Positions 48,193-58,134 of a DNA stretch of 64,000 bases are shown here, one piece after another. Origin of the DNA: Garcia nutans (lineage: Eukaryota > Streptophyta > Magnoliopsida > Malpighiales > Euphorbiaceae). The position numbers were made by a program, and so were the translations under genes. The DNA is taken from NCBI GenBank assembly GCA_947685225.1, contig CANTUV010000035.1:6703501-6767500 (forward strand). The letters run 5' to 3'. Each line of letters begins with the position of its first letter. Position 1 is the stretch's first letter. A model generated the notes under the pieces. It worked only from the letters and a program-made list of their open reading frames with translations. It was not told the DNA's origin and made no database searches.

Positions 48193-49272
48193 TCACACTT
48201 CAAGAGATCGAAGGTTCATCAACTGCTTGATGCTGCTGTTTTGATGATGATCATCATCCTGTTTAGAACAATTGCTGTTTGGAACTTGAAAATCTAAATA
48301 ACATTTACTAATATTATTATTATTATTACTATCCTCATTATCTTGAAGATCAAGCGAGTACTCCACATCTTCTTTGCTCCAGCCCGCACGCAATAACACA
48401 ACTGACATCAATCTCACGTGCCACACCACCTCTTCTGTGCCAACTTTGGACCCACATTTCTCTTCTACCTTTTGATCACAGCCGTCCATTATCATCATTT
48501 CTCTCACTTCCTCTTCTCTCCAGCCTCCATCTCTCAGCTTCCAAAACACCTTCTCTAAACAATCCATATCTCGACCACTCCACCACCCATGGGTGTCCTC
48601 ACGCGCCACCACTTTCTTCCCTCTCTCCGCTACCTCCGTCCAAAAATCAATCTTCCGTGCCGTTTTCGCCGCCCAAGCCGGCACAGTGATGGATACTTTT
48701 TCAATTCTTGGAAAATTCACCGGCCTGATAAAATGAACACCAATTTGCAAGAATTCAACTTCTTGAAAGAATCTAGCGAGGTCAAAGCTCAAAACACGTA
48801 CACCACCATCGTCAATACAAAAAACAGGGTTACCAGCTTCATTAGGCGTAGAAGGAATGTAACAGTTGCCATAAATCGGAACAAGAACAGGCGCTTTTGA
48901 TAAGAATGTTTTAGCTATATCTAATGCAGCAGCTGGTGAATTATTATCCCGTTTATCACCCCATGAATCGACCCAGAAACTGTTTTGAGAAATATTCTTA
49001 GAAAGATTCAAAATTGGAAGGTTTAAAAGAATTTGAAGTTGTTGGGGAGAAGAAGATCGCCAGTTAGGAAAGTGAGGTCCAATGGGAAGACCTTCTTGGA
49101 GAATAGAACGAAGATCAGGAGGAAAAGAAAATTTGAAAGTGGATTCAATGGATTTGAATTCAGAGTCAGTAAGTCCAGGAAGAACAGGAATGTTTAAAGA
49201 TTTGAGATGGTCAATTAGAGTTTTCGCATAGGCTGCAAAAGAAAAGCAAGCAAGTTTAGTTTTGGTAGCCAT
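48193..49272 (-). CDS. Plant protein of unknown function with SMI1/KNR4-like N-terminal region
   Basis: One uninterrupted frame of 359 codons, ATG at 49272, TGA-type end at 48193. Residues about 33-75 read GLTDSEFKSIESTFKFSFP then PDLRSILQEGLPIGPHFPNW, the pattern of SUKH (SMI1/KNR4) domains: a short helix that senses a start, a P-x-D-L-R/K turn and a G-x-x-I/F-x-x-W motif. The middle holds LSKAPVLVPIYGNCYIPS, with NPVFCIDDGGVRVLSFDLARFF, where SUKH proteins have G-D (here DDG) and a hydrophobic strand. A Trp-rich stretch (FWTEVAERGKK, HGWWSGRDMDCLEKVFWKL) follows, then a low-complexity Asn tail (DSNNNNNIS) near residue 310. I know similar single-exon plant genes but no proven function. SUKH domains in other organisms bind protein partners, in yeast in cell-wall signalling; carrying that over is inference. 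There are no signs of decay. Confidence 0.85.
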   Translation of the reverse strand: MATKTKLACFSFAAYAKTLIDHLKSLNIPVLPGLTDSEFKSIESTFKFSFPPDLRSILQEGLPIGPHFPNWRSSSPQQLQILLNLPILNLSKNISQNSFWVDSWGDKRDNNSPAAALDIAKTFLSKAPVLVPIYGNCYIPSTPNEAGNPVFCIDDGGVRVLSFDLARFFQEVEFLQIGVHFIRPVNFPRIEKVSITVPAWAAKTARKIDFWTEVAERGKKVVAREDTHGWWSGRDMDCLEKVFWKLRDGGWREEEVREMMIMDGCDQKVEEKCGSKVGTEEVVWHVRLMSVVLLRAGWSKEDVEYSLDLQDNEDSNNNNNISKCYLDFQVPNSNCSKQDDDHHQNSSIKQLMNLRSLEV

Positions 49273-49450
49273 TAATGGGTTCTGTTAATGAAGATAAGAG
49301 ATTAAATATCTGTATGATGAATTCAAGAAATTGGGAGAGATACGAAGATAGGAGAAATGTAAGTATAGAAATGTGACAATTGGGTGTGATAGAACGCATT
49401 CGGAGGAGTCTTATTAGAGGTTGTAGAGAGAGAGAGAAAGGTTTGACAGT

Positions 49451-49524
49451 TATTTAAAGAGAGAGAACGGGAGGACGGGTTCTCTTAAGAAATAATCAAT
49501 TGAACCCGTGTGGCTACTCACGTG
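49451..49524 (-). promoter_or_regulatory. Promoter elements of the 48193-49272 gene
   Basis: On the minus strand a TATA-like TTTAAATA (49451-49458) is followed by a (CT)n tract (about 49424-49440), a common core-promoter/leader feature in plants. About 65 bp further up is a G-box/ABRE core CACGTG (49519-49524) inside GACACGTGAG, a bZIP/bHLH site linked to abscisic acid or light response. The leader would be about 150 nt. Confidence 0.45.
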
Positions 49525-51027
49525 TCATTTTCCTCGCCAGACTCGTTTACTCCGTTTTGTTTTTATTTTTCTTCACCGTTTTGTAAGTGATTTATTTTAG
49601 TTTTATTTAATTTAAATAGAATTATTGTTATTTGTTCTAAATTAAAACATAAATAAAATAATATTGTTCTTATTCCTACTTAAATAAAATTAATAATACT
49701 ATTCTGCATTTATTTATTTATTTATATTTATGCAAATTGATAATAAATTATGGACTAAATTTGTGTCCCATTTAAATATTCTTTATGTCTAAAATAATTG
49801 AAACATAATAGTTATAATTTATTGAAAACAGTTATAAGATAAGATTTTATTATTTTAAAAAGTTAGTCATTTTCAAATTTTAACTCAAATTAATTTTATG
49901 TATATTAGTGTTTAATTAGGCATTCAGTAAATGACTGACTTCCTAATAAAAAAAAATAAATGACTGGGGCCTATACCTTTCACAAGGAGAGGGGCTAATA
50001 CGTTAATCATAAACACTAAATAAATTAAATTAATTCGAATTAAAAATATTTTATATATTAATTATATTAAAAAAATAATTATTTTTAATATATAAATATT
50101 TTTTATCCAAATTAATTTAATTAATTTAATATTTTTATATTGCAACTATTGAAAGAATATATACTATATGATAGGAAGATGATGGAGGCCAGCCTTTACG
50201 TGATACAAAATTTAATGTCAATCTATTACCCAATCATATCTTAAATTTTAATATATATTTCATTTTGGATCCCTTTAATAATACAATTCTTTGTTTTTTT
50301 TTTTAATTTTAGTTATATTTAATAATCCTACCACCATCCCAGAATGGTCTCACTGTAACAGAATACACTCAATTTAAAGATGCTCAAAGTCTGACAAGGA
50401 CATTTAATATATATTTGCTGCAAATTTTTCTATAGTTATGTCCTATTTAATTTCTACACCTAGCCGGATATGTATAATAGTAATTTTGGACCAACTACGC
50501 ATCTGTTATATATATTTTTATAGATTATAGTATAAATGCTGTGTATTAGTATATATTATTATTATTGTTATTATTATTATTATTATATAACAAAGAGAAT
50601 AAATAAATGTGATGGTACTTTAATAAAAAAAAAAGTGATGGTACTCGGGTTCCAGTACGTTCTAGAATGTAGACCAATGGACTATGAAATGGAATGATTT
50701 TAGCAAATTGCCAAATGGCTTCACTTAGTAATGAGAATCATAAAACAAAGTCATATTGTTTGGTGATATGAAGATGTGATGCAGAATTTATATCTAAGCT
50801 TCGACTTTCCCAATGATCATAAATGCAAAACGTAGACCAAAATGACTTTTGCTCTTGTTGTGGCCCATAAACAAGATTTTAGAGAATGGTTTGGTACACC
50901 TCTCTCTTTTTTGTTCTTTTTTTTTATTTTCCCCTTTTTTCCCTCTTGTTGTAAGTTTGAAAATTTTAAATTTGCTTCTTTGCTAGCATTAATCTGTGAA
51001 AACCTATAAAACTTACTTTCATTAATT

Positions 51028-51598
51028 GAAGTTCCGTAACATTTATAATGAAATAATTTTGCATTTGAAATGGAAATTGAGAATTAGCCCTCACAAATGA
51101 ATATCCCAATTAGAAGATATGTTGATTTTCTCTCTTTTAGTGAAACTCTACAATATTTATAATGAAGTAATTTTGTGTTTGAAATGGCCAACTAAAAATT
51201 AGTGATCACATATATATAAATATCCTAATTAGAGGACATTAATTCTTCATGAAGTTTGCAAAATTTTAATATGGGTCCCCACTCACTCACAAACCAAACG
51301 AATTAAAATTTTTAATTTTAATATAAAAACTAACTAAAATTATTTTTTTAAAATATTATAATTTAAATTTAAATTTCCAATTTATCTGGTCCATAATTAA
51401 AAATATGGATCATATCCATAATAGAATTTTTCATAAAGTCTTACAATATTTTACAATAAAATAATTTTATATTTGAATATAGCGAATTGAAAATTAGTTA
51501 TTACAGATGAATATACCAATTAAACGGCAGCAATTCTCTCTCTCTCATCAAAGTTCACACAACTTTCTTAATTAAACAATTTTACATTTGAAATAAAA
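51028..51598. repeat. Diverged repeat units of about 110-120 bp
   Basis: The phrase ATAATGAAATAATTTTGCAT then TTGAAAT..AATTGA..AATTAG recurs at about 51048, 51158, 51450 and 51573 with variation, each time followed by an AAT(A/C)CCAATTA-like phrase in the first three. The first pair is tandem, the others are 180 bp further on. Family unknown. Confidence 0.5.
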
Positions 51599-53154
51599 AG
51601 CAATAATTTAATCATTAATTAAGATTTAACATATACTAGATGGCTTCATATTCAAATAAATAAATAACTTATTAGATTTTTAAGTAATAAAATATATCTA
51701 ATAGTTATTTAATTTATTAAAAAATATTTTCTAGTTTAGCAAGTTTAAATTATAAGAATATTTTAAATATTTTAAATTATATGATGAGGCATAGTCTAGT
51801 GGTAAATGTACCCAAGATTGATTTTCTATCCCCAATATAATATTAAAAAAATAACATTTTAAATTAAAAACAATAATTAATAATTTAGATTTATAGATTG
51901 ATTTTTTAAAAAGGAAAATTTACTATTTAAATTTACAAAATCAAATGAAATTAAAATTAGAAAAAAAATTTCACTTAAAAGAATTAATATTTTGATAAAA
52001 AATTTAAAAAAAAATCAAATAGCAAAATATACAAATGATTTCAAAATCATTAAATTTTGAAAATTTTTCTTATATGATTACTAAAATTTATAACCTGATA
52101 TGGATTCGAAGTAGTTTGCCAAGTCTAATGACTGAAGTAACATGTCACACCACATTCTTTGCCACGGTGAGATTCAAACAGAAAATTCCTAGATAATATC
52201 TAATTTAAAAATTAAAAAAAAATAGGTGTTCAACTATATATTAAAAAAAACATTTTCTTTAATGATCATATTGAAAAATTACCAAAAATTGATAATTTTT
52301 TTTATATAATTTACCTCTAAAAAATAAAAAAAAATCAATCATGTCAGGCCTCTTAAACTATTCTGAAAATAATTTAAAACAACTGCTAAATTATAAAAGC
52401 CAAAATAATAAAAAAAAAATTATATATATATTTTGTGTAAATTTTGATGAGGAAGAATGTAATCCAAACTAACAAAATACCAACTAAGGTCAGACAAATA
52501 TTACAGGCGATATATATAGTTGATTTTTTTCCATTTTGTGAGTTAAATTTTTATTTAGTAGTAAAGTCTTAATCAGTACCTAAAACATAAATAAAATCAA
52601 TCAGAATTTAGCTCTTAATTATTATAAAGAATTGACTAAATTAGCATGCACTTGGCCTTTGAATATGATGATTACAGTAACAGAAAGCAAAACAAATTGC
52701 CATAAATTTATGAAGGCAGTTAGTTTAATTTCTCATATGGTTTCCTTGTCGAAGTTCGAAGGCTACGTTTATTAATGGAAAATAAAAAACTCTGTTACTA
52801 CTAACAGACAAGAGTAGGCCCTTCCTACGTATTAATGCCATACCATGTAATGCTTAACAAATCTTAAGCCAAAGTGAGTCGTTACTAAACTACGATTGCC
52901 ACCTAACCGAGCTGCCTTTTTTTTTAAAACAAAATCAGTTTCAAAGCAGAAGGGAAAAAAAAAGTAACAACTTTTGTTAGATAAGAAAAAGGCAAAGCAA
53001 TTTTTTTTTTTAAAAAAATCTGTCTTTAATTTTTTATTTTCAAAAATACGTCTTTATTTTAACTATGGAATATCAGAAGTATTTAATATATTACATATAT
53101 CTCTGAAAATGGTATCTTTGAAATTGAGAGCAGAGAGTAGAAAATATATATTTT

Positions 53155-53460
53155 TTTCAATAAAATTCAATTTTATTACCAAATTAAGAAGCGCATCTGT
53201 AAAAATAAATAGAAAAAAAAGGTAATATGCAGAATTTCAACAAAGTCCAACTCAACTCTAGCACATGACCCTCTATACAGCAAAAACTGAAAAACCATAC
53301 AGATACAAGGCAACCATGCGAAGCCTTAAACCCCAAAACAGCAACATCACCTGCATAAACCCAGCGCACTTACCAGCTGCAACAATTATATTTATATATC
53401 ATCAACAAAGGTCCCCAGTACATCAAACATTCAAATCTACAATTTAAAACCATTCCTAAC
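53155..53460 (-). other. Transcript-like island with poly(A) signal
   Basis: A stretch with more even base composition than its surroundings. Read on the minus strand it holds a pyrimidine tract and ACAG at about 53195, and then AATAAA near 53162, the layout of a last exon or 3' UTR. No protein family is recognisable in any frame (longest 61 codons). It could be the tail of a lost gene or a processed fragment. Confidence 0.3.
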
Positions 53461-54935
53461 CAGAAGCTTCAGCCTTCAGACATATTTTTTTTTTTAAAAA
53501 AAAAGTACTGTGAAAATATTTTTATTTTTTATATAATTTTAGAAAACCAAGAAAAATCCTGAGGCCAGGCCTAATCGATTGGGTTCAGATTGACCTTAAG
53601 GTTATATTGGGTTAAGTGGACTTGGGTTATCATTACTACCAGCTCATGTTTTAAAAATATATATTTTTATATATGTTCAGTATATTTTTTATATATGTCT
53701 TAAAAATATAAAAAAATTAAAACATATTTTTTAAATTGAATAAAAATACACATAGTAAAAATAAAATTTTAAAGAAAAAAGTAATATTTTATGTAACTTT
53801 CTCTTAATTTTTTAAAAACTTGTTTTATATTTTTGAGACCAAAATATGAAATATATATGTATCTTTGAGTTTAAATATCAGAATCATATTTGCTCATTTT
53901 TTCAACTTGTTATATAAAAATATGAGATGCATATATGTCCCTTAAACTAAATATAAGAGTCATATTTACACTTTTTTCTTTTAAAAATCGAAGAAAAAAA
54001 GCCCTGAGGTCAAACCTAATCAATTGGATTGAGATCTTTTTTAATTAAGTTGGGTTTTTGATAAAAAAAAAAGTTAGAAAAATTTAAAAATTTTTAAATT
54101 TACTAAATTTTCAAAATTTATTCAAATTTAAAAAAATTTATGATTAATTTATTAGATTTATATAATTTATTATACACATAATATTTTTTTAAATTTATTA
54201 TAAATTTATTTTGAATTTATTATACATTTGTATAAAATTGCTAAAATACTACTGATAAAATTTTAAAAAAAATTATGAAAAATGATGAATATTGTAATTT
54301 TCCTAATTAAGTTTACCTTGGGTAACATAAATGGACTTGGGTAATCATCACTATGGCATTTTCAACAAGAGGAAATTGAACATAATACTGTTTTTTAATT
54401 TTTGTTTTCAAATATACAAAGCTTATATATATATTTTTATTTTTTTAAATATAAAGAAAGATTATTAAATAGGGATATACTCTAACCGGTGTGGGCTAAA
54501 TTTTCACCCCTTATCCAAAGCCGTTCCGAGTTTAATTTAAGCCTAAATTTATGATTCACAGCCCAACACTAAGCCCATAAGCAGAGATTAACTCGGGCTT
54601 TGGGCTAACTCAATCGGGTTGGACTGAACATATCGGGCCATATATAATTTTCACCATTATTATTAATATTAAATGTTATTATATTGTAATTATAATTATT
54701 ATTAAATGTTTATCATTATTATTATTATTGAAATTCAACTCATAATTTTAAAAATGGCAACACAGAATATCAAAATGAAAAATAATCCCAAATCTGAAAT
54801 TACATTCAACCAAATATGAAAACAATAAAAAATTAACACAAAATCTGAAATTACATAACCAAAATTTGCTCCGAAGGTGGAAGGTTTTCCCAATCTTCAA
54901 AAGAATGGCCTTTCATGCAATGGAAGCTTCTCCAA

Positions 54936-56517
54936 TAGGGTTTTAAATCACGGAGTCGGTAGCAGAATCAAAATCGGTCGCGTTGAAATGGAATCGGACT
55001 GAATCAATATGAAACGGCTTGCATCGGCTACCGCTATTTTGAATGCAATTGTAATCGCGAAATCAGACGAATCGAGTAACGGAATCGGTGAAACGGAATG
55101 AATCGGACCGTAATAAAATAAAAAAATAAATATTTTTTACAATATATAAATTAATAATATATATTAAAATTGATCCATAATAATAATAAAGATCAAATTG
55201 TTATCAAAACTTAATTAAAAATAACAATATAACAATAAGTAAATAGTTTTTAATAATAATTAAACACATGTTACAATTTTTTAAATAATAACATTGCTAA
55301 ATTGCATTAAAAATTTACTAAATTAGAATAACAATAATAATTATTATTATAATAATTATTTACTCAATGATTAAAAATAAAGAAAAAATAATCAAATTCG
55401 AAAATATATGCTATATAACAATTATTAGTATTCACTTAATCCAAAACCATAATTTAGCTCAATTTTTAAAGAATAATCATTTTTTCGATCAAATTTTCGC
55501 ACTTTGCCTAGTCAAATCAATTTTTCATTCTTTCTTTGCCAATTACATTAATCATGTTTAATCTAATCATTAATCCTTGACGTATTCAAACTAAGAATAA
55601 ATAATTATAAAATCAAGAAAAAGAATCAGAACCGAATGAAACAAATCTGAAGCTTATGCAATTCATGGAACATTGAATTATATGCCTCATCAACAACTCA
55701 TTCTGCTTCTCCAAATGCCTTCAAACCATGCTTTTAAATTGCAAAATTTGTTGCGAAATTGGAATCGGTCACGATAAAACGAAATCGGATTGAATCGGCA
55801 TGAAACAGTTTGAATCAGCTACCGCTATCATGAATGCAGTTAAAATTGCGGAATCGAACGAATCGAGTAACGAACTCAATAAAACGGAATAAATTAGATC
55901 GATGCAAAATAAGAAATAACTATTTTTTACAATATATAAATTAATTTGAATTTTCTCTCTTCTTTCTTTCTCTTATTTTTAATTTTTAATTTTTAATTTT
56001 AATTTTACTTTTAATTTTAATTAATTTTAATTATTAATTATTAATTTTATTATTTATTATTGATTATTTAAAGAAATAATTACCTCTTCCTCAGTTTATT
56101 TTTATTATTTATTAATTTATTAATTTTTATCAATTATTTAAAGAAATAATTCTTTCTGCTTCTTATTCCTCTTTAGCTTCAACAAAAAAGGAAAAAAAAC
56201 GATTAAGGGTATTACACAGTTCTCTTCTTCTTCTACTTTAACTACAAAACCAAAATCATCATTCTTCTTCTTCTTCTTCTTCTTCTTCTTCTTCTTCTAA
56301 TTTCATAGATGCAATTTGTTTTCAAATCACCGATTCAACAAATTGTAATGGTTAAAAATTGCCGATTCATCGATTCACCACTTTTATCTAACGATTCAAT
56401 GTGATTTTCATCATTTGAAAAATCTCATATAAAAAATGGTGAATCTCGTATCGGGAGTGCCAAATTTCAATAAAAATCGGGCGTTTCGATATGGGATTGC
56501 CGATATTTAAAACCATG
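54936..56517. mobile_element. Inner hAT-like element with ATCGG-rich ends
   Basis: Left end TAGGGTTTTAAATCACGG, right end as reverse complement CATGGTTTTAAATATCGG. Flanking octamers TTCTCCAA (54928-54935) and CTCTCGAA (56518-56525), 6 of 8 identical. Many AATCGG/CGATTC motifs stand near both ends. About 200 bp near the left end (54950-55150) is repeated at 55745-55950, so the element has duplicated part of itself or consists of two copies. No coding capacity. Confidence 0.6.
56263..56298. repeat. (TTC)n microsatellite
   Basis: About twelve uninterrupted TTC units inside the inner hAT-like element. Confidence 0.85.
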
Positions 56518-57347
56518 CTCTCGAACCTAAGTTCAAGATAAAGAGCTTCTGCTTTCCTTTGGGAGTGGTTCAGCCTCTGTTTATTAAAGTCCAACCATAG
56601 CAAGAATGATACCAACCAAATCTGGAAAAAACAAAAAATCAATTCTAGATCTAAAAACACAAAATCACATATTTAAATCAAAAACAACACCAACCAAAAT
56701 CCATAATATAAATACACAATCAGTAAAGTAAAAAACCAAAAATCATAAAATAGATATACAATCAGTAAATCATAAAAAAATGCAAATTTTACAATCAAAT
56801 AATGCAAAATCATTACGGTAAACAAAGAAGTAGAGAAATAAACTAGAAATTAAAATATTTTTATTCTTGATTTGATAGAAAAATATAACCTCCTCTTCGA
56901 TTTTTTGTTCTCTCATGTGGTTCAAAATGGTAGAGAAGACAAGAATGGTGGTGCAGTGACTAAATGTTAGAGGTTTGAGAAGTAGATAAAAGTAGAGAAG
57001 GGAATTAGGCCGGCTGTTAAGGGATTTGTTGAGAGGAATGACGATGAGAGAAACTGAGGAAGAAAGGAGAGTTGAGAGTAATGAGAGTGAGAGTGAGTGA
57101 CGGCGCAAGGAAATGAATATTGAGGGGTTAACAGTGTTTATATATATATATATATATTCAGGTTGGGCCAGATTAGCCAAAAAAAATTTTATGAAACCCA
57201 AAGCCCAATCCGAATTAAATTCGGACTTAAAAATAAAACCCACAGTCCAACCCTATTTTTATTCTGGTTAGCCTAACTCGACCCAAATGTATCGGGTTGG
57301 GTTGGATTTCTTAGGCTGCTGATTCTATAAACAGCCTTACTATTAAG

Positions 57348-58134
57348 GCCTTTAAATTAAAACACGCCTTGGGTGGCTAGAGCCAATAAAATCATCATTT
57401 AAGAGAGGAATCAACAAACCTCCATCACTCTATGGGTACCCAAAGTAAAATGAAGTGCAAAGTGTGCTGACACTGTAATTTAATTTTTGTTTTCAAATAT
57501 GCTTTTATTGATGATTTCTATTTTCTTTTCATGTTTTCACTTTTTTTTTTTCTTTTCCTTCTTTGTTTTTCTTTTAAAGATTCTTGTATTTTAGTTGTTT
57601 TCTACTTTCTTCTGTTTTGTTTTTTTTTTTGTACTGCTTCTCTTAGTTTGGTTACTAAATTCTCTTTTCCTTTTTTTAATTTCTTTTGATATTATTATGA
57701 TCATAATTTTTATTATTGGATAGCCATTTTGCTATCTGGCAATATTATTTTATTCTTTCTTTAGTTAATTTTGAATTTGAAATTAGATGCATAAGTCTAT
57801 ATTCATAATATATGCATAACATAGGCATAATACATTTACAAATATATGTAATATGTTTATATTATTAATAATAGTGCATATATTCTCACTTAGAATTTAA
57901 TATATGGATAATATTTATATTATACATATACTATAATTAAAGATGATATAAAAAATAATACATATATTTTCGAATATAACTCAATAAATATATAATATAT
58001 TCACGAAATATACATTATATTTATATTATTGTTAATAGCAGTGTTTATATTTTCACTTAAAATTCAATATATGAACTATATTTACATTATATATATATCA
58101 TATTTAAAAAAAGATACGCAAGTAGTATATATAT
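57348..58134. other. AT-rich spacer
   Basis: T-rich then TA-rich sequence without ORF. From 57790 on there are repeated ATATAATATATTCA-like phrases (57800-58110). Nothing else is seen. Confidence 0.5.

Larger units (their letters stand above)
49530..54461. other. AT-rich spacer with weak repeats
   Basis: Nearly 5 kb without a supportable coding region. Notable bits: an AT-only foldback at about 50026-50130, a repeat series at 51028-51598, a tRNA/SINE-like head at about 51783-51830 (GCATAGTCTAGTGGTAAATG) without a B-box partner, and a transcript-like island at 53155-53460. The remainder is A/T-run sequence. Confidence 0.55.
54470..57339. mobile_element. Large non-autonomous hAT-like element
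   Basis: The ends carry GGGCTT/AAGCCC- and GGGTTGG-rich subterminal sequence (54480-54650 and 57160-57320). The right end as reverse complement reads TAAGGCTGTTTATAGAATC, close to the right end of the 41806-42255 element (TAGGGCTGTTCATG). The left end reads TAGGGATATACTC. The flanking octamers are TTATTAAA (54462-54469) and CTATTAAG (57340-57347), 6 of 8 identical. There is no transposase. Another element sits inside at 54936-56517. Confidence 0.6.

Noticed and set aside
51783..51830. GCATAGTCTAGTGGTAAATG, like a tRNA or SINE A-box region
   Set aside because: No matching B box or acceptor stem follows at the right distance, so neither a tRNA gene nor a definite SINE can be called; noted only as a possible remnant.
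56770..57243. 157-codon minus-strand ORF
   Set aside because: It is within a non-autonomous hAT-like element, is rich in Leu/Ser/Phe from CT-repeat and TA-repeat DNA, and matches no family.
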